Shown here piece by piece: positions 19,946 to 32,374 of a stretch of 64,000 nt of DNA (positions are counted from its first letter, which is position 1; each line of letters starts with the position of its first letter). Position numbers and translations under genes: made by a program. Source of the stretch: Chlorops oryzae (lineage: Eukaryota > Arthropoda > Insecta > Diptera > Chloropidae); contig CM035806.1 of assembly GCA_020466095.1 (NCBI GenBank), positions 51,003,783 through 51,067,782 on the forward strand. The letters run 5' to 3'. Below the pieces are notes generated by a model. That model did no database searches and was not told the DNA's origin. It saw nothing but the letters and a program-made list of their open reading frames with translations.

Positions 19946-21172
19946 TACCTTACAAAGATAAGGATTTCAAATAAAGGGTCTTGTCGGTTCAGGAAGGCGT
20001 TCAATATAAAATATCGAAAAATGAATGAAATACATTTTGAGTTTGATTTGCTCCTTTAAAAGCTATTGATTTTTGCCCACCAATTAGGGTCCGCTGGCCC
20101 ACTGTGCAGTGTTATTGCTAGTATGTATGTACCTACCTATTGAAATGTCAAGAAAGTTTTAAAATCACTTTCAGGAGCCTGCAATCGGCTATACCGTTTC
20201 AATGAAAATCGTAGCAAAATTAAGAGATTTTACTCTAATCGTTCTTCAATAGAGTCACAACTCAAAAATTTATTCTAATAAGATTTCAAATATGCGATCC
20301 GTTCGTATCTCCGGAAATAATACGAAAAGTATTTGATAGAAAGATTAAATCTATACCCTACGCTTTTGAGAGGATAATATGGTTTATTGGTGATGCTTTA
20401 TTTTGAGAACATACCATACAATATAATTTGAATTGTGACACTTTTGAAGAGTGTGTGCGATATGGTTCCCGGAAATTTTTTAATAATGTTGTGTTTATAT
20501 TATACTTACCGAAGTACATTGTACTAACAAAAATTAATAAACAATCGATTATCGAGCAGTAGCTATAGTAGCTGTGCGAAAAAGAACAAAAATGAGAGAC
20601 AGCAAAACGTAGCGTGCTTACGATTCTCTGTGGCGCGCATATCCTGCTGCCTAGCGACCAGTCGTCAGGCAGGGGTTGTCACAACACAAAATCGCAATGG
20701 GAATGATATGAGATATGGAATTTTGGTTCATTGATTTAACAGAGATGTCGGGAATTTTCGTGCGAATTGTGTTTTAAGAAATCTGATTTAAAGTTTTTCA
20801 AGTAAGAACCTGAACACCCGAAGTATTTTAACGAAAAATGTCGAATGCGCGTGCAGTGACGGAGACGAGAGAGAAAAGTGTAAGAATTATTCAAGTCCAA
20901 AACAGATAAGAAAAAAAATGTTTTCCCTACTATGAAATTAAACAATTGACCCTATGACTTTTGGCGGGGACTCTTATGGAAAGTCATCGTTTAAATTTTT
21001 AATAAACTCGTTGGTCAAGCATTGGGTTAATGGGCAGATATTGTTGTTAAATTGAAAAAAAAAAAAAAAAAAAAATCAAAAGCGAATTCCGATGATCCTG
21101 GAGAAATGCGAAGAAGAAGAAGAAGAAGAAAGAACAATTTGTTTCGATTCCGATTCGTGTCAAATAATACGC
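19944..21172. repeat. Direct duplication, copy B
   Basis: Second copy of 17432-18654. It carries the first exon assigned to the WDR60 gene (20838-20879), its presumed promoter upstream and the start of intron 1. It begins directly after the end of the Tc1-like element. Confidence 0.95.
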
Positions 21173-21388
21173 AATTTCGGTGTTAAGTAAATAATGTAGG
21201 TCAATGTCAATGAAGCGGATTGTGGTGGAGGTGTTTGCGAAATTTTAGTGCCGGTTGACTGGCCTTTTTGTTGAATATCCTGAATAAAATCACTTGAAAA
21301 TCATTTTTGTGATGGAAACTAAAACTATTGAATTCTCTGGCATCCAGCTCAACAAGCTTGAGCAATCGAACCGTCAATTGTACAGCCT

Positions 21389-21421
<33 letters not shown>

Positions 21422-24400
21422 AAAATAATAAAAATTGAAGTGTGAGACTCAGGTGTCTCACTATACTCTCTGTGTATGTGACCCCGGAAATACAATGAAT
21501 CCGAAATGGATATCTATAAATATGAATGAATAAATTAAGAGAAATTTCTGGTAGCTAGGTATTCTCCATGATCAGTAGCTCAATGCATCTTCCTATTTTC
21601 AGAAAACAAAATTGAATGTAACATCGACAGCCGCAAAGAAGCCTACAACTTCAACCTCTTCGACTAGTGCAACACAAAAGGCACAAGCTTCGGTTAAAAA
21701 TCCGTTGCCCCAGACAAAGTCGAAGCCACCACGAACCAACAATGATCAAGTTCCGAGCGCAACAAAAAGTTCGAATCCACAGAAGACACGAGTTTTGCCA
21801 ACTTCTAATGTCACTAAAAGCAAGGGCAGTGGTCAGCCAGCTGGAGGGCCGGTAAAACGTCATACCGAAAAAAATACACCAGGCCAAGTAGTGCGTGCCA
21901 AAATCCCTTCTTCGACTAAAACCAACGCCACGATACGGAATAGTCAGACAAATGTTAGAGCAAGTCTTAAAGAAGCCAAGCCAAATGCGGTCTTGGATAC
22001 ATATCACAATGTTACGGTTGCTTCACCACCACCCAAGAGGAAATCTGAGCTCAAAAGTCCGCAAAATATCGAAAACGTACAACAGGAAGCGGACGCGGAA
22101 ACGGAACCCAAAACGAAACAGAAACCGAAACTGAAATCAGAAGTAGAAGCAACACCCCAACAGAATGGGCAAGACCCAACGGAACAAACTGAAAAACGAA
22201 CGAGAACACGTACACGCACTTTAGATCCGGACGAAGTCGTAGTGTTGCGTAATAATTCGGCCAAGCAGAGAGTTGAAGCTGAAATCCAAGCGAAAAACGT
22301 TGATTCTAGAGAACAATTGGCTATCAAGGACGCTGTTGCCTTTGAGGTTAATTTTGAAGTACCAAAAAAAGCGCCAACACGTTCCAGAGACCCATCGATA
22401 ATTCGTGGACAATTGGCAAATTTATCACCGACGGAAGATGGCGAAATCAACTACTCAGATGATTTTGAATCATACGAATCGGATTTCGAAACTAGTTCGT
22501 CAAACGAAGCCGCTTCAACGGAGAGTGAAGACTGTCAAGATGAAGATGAAGATGAAGATGAAGAAAACGACTCACATGATTCGGACGAAAGCAATCAAAT
22601 ATCTAAAATCGGCGAAGAACACGAGGACGACGAAGAATCCGAATTGACGCAATACCCGATAACGGTCATACAACGCGATAAAGAACTCGAACGAAAACTC
22701 GATTCTGGCAACTACGAAATGCACTTGAGTAGGCGTGGTAGGTCAGCGGAAACTGTAATATTAAATCAATTTGATAGCCTCGATACGTTCAGCGGCAATA
22801 CATCCGAGCAATTGGACTCGGGCATAAGCAGCTATGGGATAACAACCCAGCCAATAAATAAAAAGGATTCAAACTGTGCAGCGTTCTTTGGCGGATATGC
22901 CGAATTCAATTCACATCCAATGTTGAGTCCCAGAGGTCTTGTGCTCATGTCAATGGTTCAATTCGATACACTGACCTTCACGATCTTCGAGATGAAACCA
23001 ATCAGCTATGATGTATTCATGCGAACCTATGGGCAACTCAACACAACACAATCGTCAACGCAAACGAATGAACACCGTATGACAAGCGAGACACAGACCG
23101 AAGACTGCGAATTACGTTCCATGTGGACGCAACATCCGGCACAGTTTGATCTTCAGACCGTACAGAAATTGACCAACCTTGGTCGGCTTGGGACGTCAAA
23201 TTGTTGCGGCGAACTGCACTCTGAATTCAATCGAAACGATAGACTTACACAACAGAAGGATGAATTGGATGATACGATTCAAAAGCTCGCTGAATTGGGT
23301 CAAAATAAAATTGATAGAGGCCGTCAACTTTACGAACTACGAAAGCCCATCAATTTCGAAAGGCTGCAAGCGTTTCTTTTGAATGCGTCGGCGACAATGT
23401 TAAGAGTGTTGAATTGTGACATTACGGAACGGGCCAATGGAACTGGATTAGAGCAAACGAAGATGGAAATTAGTTCTGGCTATAGTTTACTTAACACGAA
23501 CATTTTGAATGCTTTGCGCGTTGTGCGCGTTTTCTCAAGTCCTCGGCATAGTTTGGTCATTACAGTGCACGAAAGTTTGCCTGAAGCCGATGTCTATCGG
23601 GAGGATTTTTTAAGTTTAATGATGGTCTGGTCAATCAATGATTGCTCGAAGCCCATACGCCTGATGTCCGCATGGAGTGAAGTTTGCCGCGCCGAAATCT
23701 GTAACGAAACTCCAGATATCGTAGTCTGTGGCTTACGTGACGGAAGTGTAGCCATGTGGGACTTACGTGAGACGCATTCATTTTGCTCGAAGTTGGACGG
23801 ATGTTTGAAACATTTCGCAGCGACACAATCAATTGTGCCAGTGTGCAAAGGCGATAATGATAAGGCCGAGAAAACAATTATGGATATGGGTGCTGTTATT
23901 GATGTTAAGAGCTTTCGCGTAAGATCAAAACCTATGGGATTTTCAAACTCAGCAATGGCCAGATACAAATCAATACAGGTAGCCTGACTTTCGAAAATGC
24001 TTCTTTGTTTTGTCTTCTACATAATTTACCCTATATATATTAATAACCAATATTTTGGTTTTTAGTTTGCTTCGCTAAATGATACAGGAATTCTGACTAT
24101 TTGGACTCTAGTCGAAACAACGCCAAATGCAAATGTTCCACCACTCCCGATAGAACCGAAACCAAAAGCGAAAGGAAACACTAAGAGCCGAACTTCTAAA
24201 GCTGCGGCAACACGTTTCGAGTACAGCTCACCGTGGGCCAGGGTTAAACTTATTCAAAGTGCCGTTTGCAATTTACGTGACCACCTGGAACGGCGCTTAC
24301 TCAAAGCTCAGAGTAATTTCGATCGGACAAAGTTACTCTTCGAAAATAACATTTACAAAGACGAAGTTCTTCGCGAGCTGAACGAGCGGGCGAATTTGCT

Positions 24401-25211
24401 GCGAGGGCCAACGGATTTGCCAGGGCTTCGATTCACATGCATTGACACGGGCTGTGATTCGGTTTATGTTTGTACGAATCAAAGTTTTATACTAATCTGC
24501 TCGAAAACCCTAAAAGCCGATAAATTCCGAAAGATCTCAATCAATGAGGATCGTTTTCTGTTTCCAACGGCACTGCGTGTCCTAACAAATGAAGATTTTC
24601 TGGCTGTCGGCTTATCGAATGGTTCGGTCATGATATTTAATTGCAAACAGGGAAAAACAATACCGCAAAAAACAAAAACAAAAACAAAAGGAGAAGATCA
24701 GCTGGGGAAGCGAAAGAAGGACGATGGAAAAATTTTATCAAAACCGAACGAAATACTCGATATGGAACTGGAAACGGGAAAATCATGTGCGATACAGAAT
24801 ATTATTTTAAATGAGAGACGATCGTTTGAGAATGATTTCTCAAATGATTGGGATGGCGATAGCGTTTCCAGACCTACAACAGCAGCCTGCATTGTATTGA
24901 TCTCGAATAAGAGGAAACCCTTCGAACTGAGGGTTTTCGATCAGCAAATCATTTTAAGTGGATCCATGATGCGAAAGGATCTGGTGCAGAATTTGGAGCT
25001 ATCGAGCGATGGCTGGCGATTGTTTGCCTTATCCGATGGGGTGCTAAGGACTTATGACTTTTATTTGGACCGCGAGTTAATGGCAAACGAAACGACTGAT
25101 GAGATCGGAAAAATTACGGATATTACAGTCGCTGCAACAAGCCGAGCAAAGCTACATCTTATGGCACTCAGAAAGAACGGTGAAGTTGAAGTTCATGTTT
25201 TGAAGCAATGA
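20838..25211 (+). CDS. DYNC2I1 (WDR60): WDR60 / DYNC2I1 orthologue, dynein-2 intermediate chain (about 1187 aa)
   Basis: Subunit of cytoplasmic dynein-2, the motor for retrograde intraflagellar transport in cilia; in flies this would matter in ciliated sensory neurons and possibly sperm (family knowledge). Exons: 20838-20879 (proposed), 21603-23978 and 24066-25211. The last two are certain, with acceptor TTTTCAG, donor CAGGTAGCC and acceptor TTTTTAG. The 5' exon is inferred from an ATG with AACGAAAA before it, an open frame and donor GTAAGA in matching phase 0; there is no in-frame ATG near the start of exon 2. Residues about 15-290 are Lys/Ser/Thr/Pro-rich and disordered. 298-311 is the WDR60-type YSDDFESYESDFE motif, followed by an acidic run. 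465-526 is the conserved family block (VQFDTLTFTIFEM ... ETQTED ... WTQHP). WD repeats follow from about 640 (VAMWDLRE near 732, GILTIWTL near 815), with a charged helical insert near 880-905. The length is close to the human protein. Confidence 0.93.
20880..21602 (+). other. Intron 1 of the WDR60 gene (proposed)
   Basis: It begins GTAAGAATT in duplication copy B and ends CTTCCTATTTTCAG. It contains an A-run near 21057, (GAA)n near 21110 and an uninterrupted run of 31 A at 21390-21420. No other gene. Confidence 0.55.
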
Positions 25212-25241
25212 AATCATAAATAACTAATCAAAGCAGTCGCA

Positions 25242-25247
25242 AATAAA
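25242..25247 (+). terminator. Polyadenylation signal of the WDR60 gene
   Basis: AATAAA about 30 nt after the stop codon at 25211, giving a very short 3' untranslated region. Confidence 0.6.
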
Positions 25248-25965
25248 ACGACTTGCTCCTGTACATACATAAACATACAGTTACACATACATACATATAT
25301 GAAAAATGCTCTATTGATTCACATAAGTTTATTTATACTGTGGCAATCAGAAAAAAAAACACTGTTCAAGTTAAAGTTTTAATCCTTAGTGAGATTTAAT
25401 GATTTACTATGGCATACAAACGGTGTTATATATAACCATACTCGGATTATTTAAAGTGTATCACTTTGTAATTTATTATCTGTAATAAATAATTTCAGCA
25501 CAAGTGATTAATAAAACACGTAGCGTAAAATGGATAAGTGGATCTAAGCTCCAAAATTTTAGGTCCTGTTTTTTCTCCGTTTCCGAGAAGTTTAATGTCT
25601 AACACTGCGACACGAGAATTTTATTTCTGAGATTGTGTAGACCTTGAGTACCCAAGCGACACAGATATCAAATTTGGAGAGGTTTCAAAGACATAAAACT
25701 CTTTGAATGGTCTTAGAAGGTCTTTGAAAACTCTCTGAAAAGTATAATAAAAACTTTAAAAAATATCTTGTCTCAAAAAACTCTTTCAAACGTCTTTAGA
25801 ATACTTAAAAAATCGGATGTCCTAGAAAGCTCTCAATAAACTCTTTGAACAGCGTCCGAAGACCGATTTCCGATAATGTTTCTTTTAAATCTTCGGAAAC
25901 TCTCATATTGGTATTTAACAGAGCTAACACATTCATATTAGGAAATCGCTTCAAAATACATTTTA

Positions 25966-26981
25966 TATGGCATTCAGACGGCATCGAAATTCCGGGGTTT
26001 CGGCACTTTTGAGGATTTCAGCCGATATCCAGTCGAAATCCAGCGGATTTCCCATACAAATGAATGTCAAACGAAATCCGCTCAGAAATTGGATTTCAAC
26101 GAAATCCCAAGAGAAATCCGGAACAAACTGAATGCAACTCTGTGTTTTTCGATATGTATCGAAGAAATGCTGCAACACTACATACTGTCAAATTTTGAAA
26201 AAACCAAAGTAAACAAACAGGCAATGCTGCCAGACGCAAATGAAAAATTCTTTACGACTTTCCCTACCACAAATATCGTTATATTTTTTTTAAATAATAT
26301 GCCTCTTGCATACAAAAATGTATGAGTAGCCATGAATATGGTAGGCTAATATTTTTGAGAATCTCTCAGGTTAGTCTGGAACTCCGAATCGTACTAAAGT
26401 CATTTGAAATTTTGTTTTTTTTTTTTTTCAAAAATAAAAAGTTTCTTTCAAAAATTAAGTTTTTTTTGTTGTGGTTCAAGTAAATATGATTTCATTAAAA
26501 ATATGAATAGGACTTATCTTGTAGCGGTAAATAAAACAGTTTTCAATTTATTCAAAAAAGCCTATACAAATACTATTTCAATTTTCAAATTTGTAGACTA
26601 TCGACGCTTAACGATAGCTTCGACCGAACTTTTTCACATAAACACAGGTTGGCATAGTTTTTATTTTGTCTTTTTAATTTTATGACAACCAAATTTATAC
26701 AAAATTTATTAAATATTTTGGAATACATCACAAATTCCGTACATTTGCCGATTTTAAGAAATCTGTACTTTTGTCCCTACAAGTCATTTTTTGGTTAAAA
26801 AATCCCAAAAAAATTTTAAGGAAATTTCCCTACAATTGGCAGCACTACAAACAGATGAATGGCTGTCAAGCCAAATCCTCTCAATGGCGATATTGTCGTG
26901 TGAACGCTTGGATTTCGATATGGATTTCACGAAATCCAAGTGCCGAAATCCCGGGATTTCGATGCTCGTCTAAATGGCATA
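25966..26981. mobile_element. PIF/Harbinger-like MITE, copy B (uninterrupted)
   Basis: 1016 bp with termini TATGGCATTCAGACG and CGTCTAAATGGCATA, flanked by TTA on both sides. It is over 95% similar by eye to copy A at 9397-11291, apart from the Helentron-like insertion there. The short open frames inside are shared by both copies but show no domain. Confidence 0.85.
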
Positions 26982-27660
26982 TTAAAGAGCTGTGTGAGAG
27001 TAGACCTCTATAATCCTGTTTATAAAGACCTTTCAGAGATTTTCAGTGACGTCACGTCTTTGGAAACTCTTACAACGAATTTATTGAGAGCGAATAGTGA
27101 GTCATTACATTTTATTGCTTGTTTTTGACATTTTTCTCATTTACGCAGGGTTGACATTAACAAGTGAGAACAGAAATAACAAAAGCAAAATAAAAATGCA
27201 ACTCTTACCAGGAGTGTTATTTAGATTGAAAGAAAAAAATCCTGATGCAACTCTAAGTTTGTCTGCTCACTATTGAGACGTTTAACTTTTCAGAAGGTCT
27301 TCAAAAGACCTTTGGAAATCCGCCATTTTTTTGGAACGAAGTTGTATGATTTTATTTCTAAACAATCAACCAAAACTTTTTTATGCTTTATGAAATTCTT
27401 GATTTCAAATTAAGAAGGGAAAATGCCTGAAATAAGTTTTCTATTATTACAGAAAAAAATTTAAAAGAAACGGAAAGAAAATTTAAAAAATAACAATTTT
27501 TAAACTTAAAAATTTTTGCAAAACAGTAATATTTTAAAGGCGCGTGAAAATTTAGTGGGGTAGAATATATCATATTGCCGATGAACTGATCTCTGTTTTC
27601 ATTTTTATGTTCAAATAATCGAGATATTTCATTACAATTTTTCATATTTTTTTATTACAT

Positions 27661-27781
27661 TAGTGGTATTCAAGCAACAGTGCAAATCGCAGTGTGCAAT
27701 ATTTGCACTGCTTTTTTTGTACGCAATTTGACAAGTGCAAATATTGCACACTGCGTTTGCACTGTTGCTTGAATACCACTA
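27661..27781. repeat. Near-perfect 120-bp hairpin
   Basis: The arm 27662-27708 (AGTGGTATTCAAGCAACAGT...) pairs with 27735-27780 with one bulged base, around a 26-base loop containing TTTTTTTGTACG. It may be a palindromic MITE inserted in the surrounding element or a structured RNA. Confidence 0.8.
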
Positions 27782-28206
27782 TTATAATCTTCACACATGT
27801 CCTTTTGTGTTCAAAATATTTCCAACATCGAATATGTGGGACGTCTTTTGTGTTTCTTCTTAAAGAAAAAGAAATAGGATATAATTTATAAAACGCATGA
27901 GCATATTTGCGTCCCTATCACGCACACTGACTGATGATGAAATCATAAATCAGTCTTTCAAAGAACTCTTAAATATGCTTTAAAGATCTTTCAAAGAGTT
28001 CTCAAAGACTTCCTAGAGAGAAAACTGATTTTTTGTCAAGTCTCTAAGAACTCTCATAAGGCCCCTAAGCCCCGCCTTTTTGCGTCCTTTTGGTCTTTAG
28101 AAGGTCTTCAAGAGCGCTCAAAGAGCTTTTCTGAGAGCATTAGCTCTCATTAATTTGTCTCTGAGCGCTCTTGAAGACTGTTTAAAGACAAGTTGTGTCG
28201 CTTGGG

Positions 28207-30604
28207 TAGCTACAAGTGGTCCCGAAGAAGAGTAGTTAAAAAATTAGACCAAATGAGACAATCGACCTCCAAATGACTATAAGAGGTCTACTTCTATGAA
28301 GCAGTAAAATGTGTTAGTTTTTATTTGTCAATGACAGCTCAGTATTTAAAAAGAGAGAGTTTAGGGCATGTCAGGGAGTAGTTGCAGAGTAACAAAAAAT
28401 GACTGCGTCGTATATAATTATGATGGCATTTAAGAAAATATCAGGACACCAGAATCAGCACGCAAATTTGTAATATTTAAATTTTACTTTGAAATAATTC
28501 GGATTTTCTGTATATTGTTTGAAAAAATTTGTGTTTCGTTTATTCTCATTTTAATGGTTATGTTGGCCTGTAACTATAAATAAAAAAATATATAGTATAT
28601 TGGATGTCCATCAATAATCAAACTCTGCTCACTTAGAGCTATGGATTTTATGGCTCGAAAACCAAGGTCTGTGACGATCTAGTCATTTAAATCAGAGACA
28701 TAAAAGATATAAGAAATAAGGAAAAAAATTGGACTATAACTGTTAAAGTTTGTATTAAAAAAAATTCATTTTAAGATAACAGTTTCAAACAATGAAAATG
28801 TATTTCATTTTTCTATAACAGTTATTGAAGAAAAAAATTTTTTTCCGTTGCTCATAGTTTTAATCGTTTCATAAATATTTTTTCCCGTTGCTTATAACAT
28901 TTATTTTTCAATAAATTTTTTTTTTACGTTACCTAATAACCACCGCGATCAGCAGCGCTATTGATGATATCAGTAGAATGGTACCACCAGTATACCACTA
29001 TACATATATTTTCTCTCTTAACGAAATAAATTAAAAACTATTAATTGAAAATAAAAGATTATAAGAAACGGAAACATTTTTTTTCTCATTCACAATCGTT
29101 TTGAAGCAACGTAAAAAATATTTATTGAACGATTAAAATTATGAGCAACGGAAAAAGTTTTTTCTCATTCATAATTGTTACAAGGCAGCGTAAAAAATAT
29201 TTATCAAAAAATAAACGTTTTGAGCAACGAAAAACAAAAAAATCCCAATCATAAGTATTATCGACTAACGTAAAAAATTTTCGTCGTTTTAAAGGCAATT
29301 TTTTCGATTCTAAAAAAAAATTTAATAGTTATTTAGGATCTCTTATTAAAATGCATAATTCAAAAAGTGACAATTTTTACAAAAAAGTCCAAATGGTCCC
29401 GGGTTCTGGAAAAGTGGAAAACTTTCCTGTGCAAACTTGGTAACGTCTAATTTTCATAGCTACTTGGATACCACTCATATGTACCGATGGTCGAAAGACA
29501 AAATTTCACTAAACCTCTGCTTAAATATTCTTAAACGATAAAATTGGAGTATCTAATAATTTTCTTGGCTAAATAGTTGCGTTCATCCCTTTTTTGACAC
29601 AAAATCATTTGGTACAAGTTTTTTCATACAAAATTTTTGTTACACGCAAAGTATTTTCTCGTGCCAAAGATGTTCAAGCACATGAACAGCAGAGGGAGAA
29701 ACTATGGTAGTTCCTTCGCGAAAAAATCGATAGACTTTTAATTTTTTATTTTTGATGATGGCTTTGTTGTCTGACGAGGCTTAAAGGCTTCTGAAAAATG
29801 AAAAATGGAAATCAGCGCAATCGTTGCGCCAGTGGCTATCGTGCTTCGATCAGTCGCGATGAGCGTAATTATCCTTCATTACATTTTCACTCTACGAGCC
29901 TAAGCCTCTATATGTATGTTGTATATTGATTCAAACAAAACAAGGTTATACTACATAATTGTTAACATATCACCGCGACCTGTCCACGTGAATCAAATAA
30001 ATCGTTTCACCCCATAACACCTTTTCCATCAACTTAGTGAAAAGCCTCCAAATTGTTGCGACGCCGATTTCCTCTCTCAGTCATCCGCATACTCGCTTGT
30101 TTGCTAGCTCGCTCGCTCGCTCGCTCACGCGTTCATTTGGAACACGCATGAGATACTCCAGGTGTAATTTATTGCCTGCCTAATCGTTGCAGAATAATCT
30201 ATTAGCATGCAAAACCCACAAAGGATATGCAAGTCGAGTTCATGTATGCCTTTTCAATAAAGTGTCACTGAATTTCCAATGAAAAGAATTATGAGTGTGG
30301 AACATTAGTGTCATAATATGAATTTTATTAATAATTTCGGCATTTTGTATAGTTTGAGTGTATGCCAAAGTAAACGTTTTAAAATTCCGCACGTGGAACT
30401 TCAAGCTTTTTTTTGTCCTTTGAATTCCCACCCACGTAGTAGGTATCGCAATATGATGAAAATTTTGTACTTTAGAGCGGACCTCAATCGTCAGATAGTT
30501 CTCATCGGTCTGTTCAGAAGGTTATGCTCCATTGAGTCAAAGAGATGGAGATCAATGTTAAAAGGGGACATCGTACAGAGCACACCTTTCATTCATCTTG
30601 TGGC

Positions 30605-30650
<46 letters not shown>

Positions 30651-31860
30651 GAACGAATTGCCCTAGAGAAATGAAATTCGGGATGGACATTTCTTTGCAT
30701 GAAAGAAATTTCAATTAAATGCGGACATCCAATCAATCCATATCATCCCATATAAAGGGATGTGAGGACCAAAATTTAGCAATTATGGTCCTATAGACTC
30801 AGTGGCGTGTCCAGAGAAAGAGTGCTTTGATAGTGCTTATATTTTCCACTGTGGTATATTGAACAATTATAAGACATTAACCCAAAAAAATTTTGGGGCT
30901 AGAGGAAGTTTAGAGAGTTATTGGACCAAAAACGAAAAAAAACCGAAAAATTCATGGCGTCCGATTTGGATGAAAATTTATATATAGAATAAGTGAAAAA
31001 TTCTACGAATTTTGGCGTCAAAATTTTTTCAAGCTTGTAAGCTGCTTTATTTCAATGGTTTTTGGAATTCCAAAAATAACTTTCAACCGAAACGACTCTT
31101 TTAAAGGGGAGAAGTGGTGACCTCTTTATCTTTGGTCCCACTTTTATTTTCCGGCAAAAGTAATATCGAGAGGCCCCTAGGAAGTAAAACCTCCTGTCTA
31201 CGATGGCAGCCCTTTTATTTAAGAGTAAATTTTAAATCAGATATGTAACTCAAAATGAAATGAAATTTTCTACTCAAATTGATTGTTACACTCATTAGTC
31301 GTGAAAAGAAAGATCAACAAAAGGCTCAGTTGTTGTCCGAGACCACTGCCGCTGCCGCACCCGATAACTCCGCTGTTTTATTTTAGTGTAGGAATTCTTT
31401 CTTTAAAATCTCTAAGTTAAAAGGTCAAAACTTGTCGCCTCCAGTGGCCCTTAATTTCTCTATACATTTCGTCATGCCTACACAGAGGAAAAAATTAACT
31501 AGAAAACTGGTTAAATCAAAAGGAAAAACACACAAAACGGCTTCAACCAGGAACATTTTTATTTTTTAACAATTTTTCTTGTCAGAAAAAATAAAAAGTC
31601 TTTTGGGTCAACCATATTTGAGGTTGAATTGACATGATAATTTTCAAAAATTGAAATGACAAGATAATTTTTAAAATAAAAAAAATTTTACTAAAATACC
31701 TATATAAAAAGTAACATTGGAACAAATGTATAACAAGTTGAAAGGAAATGGCCACAGAGCCCCCTCTGCTGAACATAGCCCCAAAAACAGCCATCGGATG
31801 GACTTCATCCGATTTTGTCACTCCGTTGTCGAAAATATTGAATTTTCATACGAAATTTTA
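28207..31860. other. Intergenic, no gene seen
   Basis: AT-rich DNA. It contains an imperfect inverted array at 28830-29240, a GCTC-repeat run (CTCGCTCGCTCGCTCGCTCAC) near 30108-30128, and a short (AT)n after an A-run near 30605-30645. The open frames 30318-30674 and 30802-30987 lack any domain. Confidence 0.5.
28830..29240. repeat. Inverted array of a CGTTGCTCATA...TTTTTTACGTTGC unit
   Basis: The left side (28844-28935) holds two diverged units of about 45-60 bp. The right side (about 29110-29230) holds two units in opposite orientation, separated by a ~170-bp loop of mixed sequence. Probably a decayed foldback element. Confidence 0.5.
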
Positions 31861-31866
31861 AAAAAT

Positions 31867-32165
31867 CTTAAATCGCCGATATCTCCTAAGCTCGAAGCGC
31901 TAGAGCAAAAATAAGCGATTCTGATGATCACCGGGGAAAATATACCAAATATGAAAATTTCATCAGAATTTAAATTTATTTCTTAAATCGCCGATATCTC
32001 CTAATCTAGAAAAGCTACAGCAAAAACAAGCGAATGTGATGATCACCTAGGAAACCTCCATTAATCGCCGATACTTTTTATTCTGGTGATTGCCAGGGAA
32101 AATTACAAAATCTTGGATTTTCATAGGAAATTTTAAAAAATCTTAAATCGCCGATATCTCCTAAA
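31867..32165. repeat. Repeated CTTAAATCGCCGATATCTCC motif
   Basis: The motif occurs at 31867, 31982 and 32142, with a partial copy near 32058, each within a longer shared stretch (AAATTTTAAAAAATCTTAAATCG...CTAGAA..GCTA.AGCAAAAA). A degenerate tandem array. Confidence 0.65.
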
Positions 32166-32182
32166 CTAGAAGAACTGTTTTC

Positions 32183-32366
32183 CATGTAGGAGTGTAGGCA
32201 TATAGAACTATAGCTGCAACTTCGGCCAAATTTTGGCGCGTTATGGCATGATTTGGTGAAAAGGTTCAACTATGGTGAACCACGCCATAAGTCGAGTGTT
32301 GTGGTGAACCACGTTATATAAAGTGTGGATTAGGAAGAAGAAGAGTTAGACCTACACTCCTACATG
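32183..32366. mobile_element. 184-bp MITE with perfect 8-bp target duplication
   Basis: CATGTAGGAGTGTAGG at the left is the exact inverse of CCTACACTCCTACATG at the right. CTGTTTTC flanks both ends (32175-32182 and 32367-32374). Inside, GGTGAACCACG occurs twice. The 8-bp duplication suggests hAT, though the terminus lacks the usual CAG start. Confidence 0.8.
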
Positions 32367-32374
32367 CTGTTTTC

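Larger units (their letters stand above)
25651..28206. mobile_element. TA-flanked element with CCCAAGCGACACA termini, hosting nested insertions
   Basis: CCCAAGCGACACA at the left and TGTGTCGCTTGGG at the right, each flanked by TA (25649-25650 and 28207-28208). Subterminal DNA on both sides is full of CTCTTTGAA/TCTTTCAAAGA words. Harbinger copy B (25966-26981) lies within it, and so does the hairpin at 27661-27781. No transposase frame was found. Confidence 0.65.

Noticed and set aside
22004..22450. 148-codon - strand open frame
   Set aside because: Shadow of the WDR60 coding exon, produced by its Lys/Glu/Thr-rich composition.
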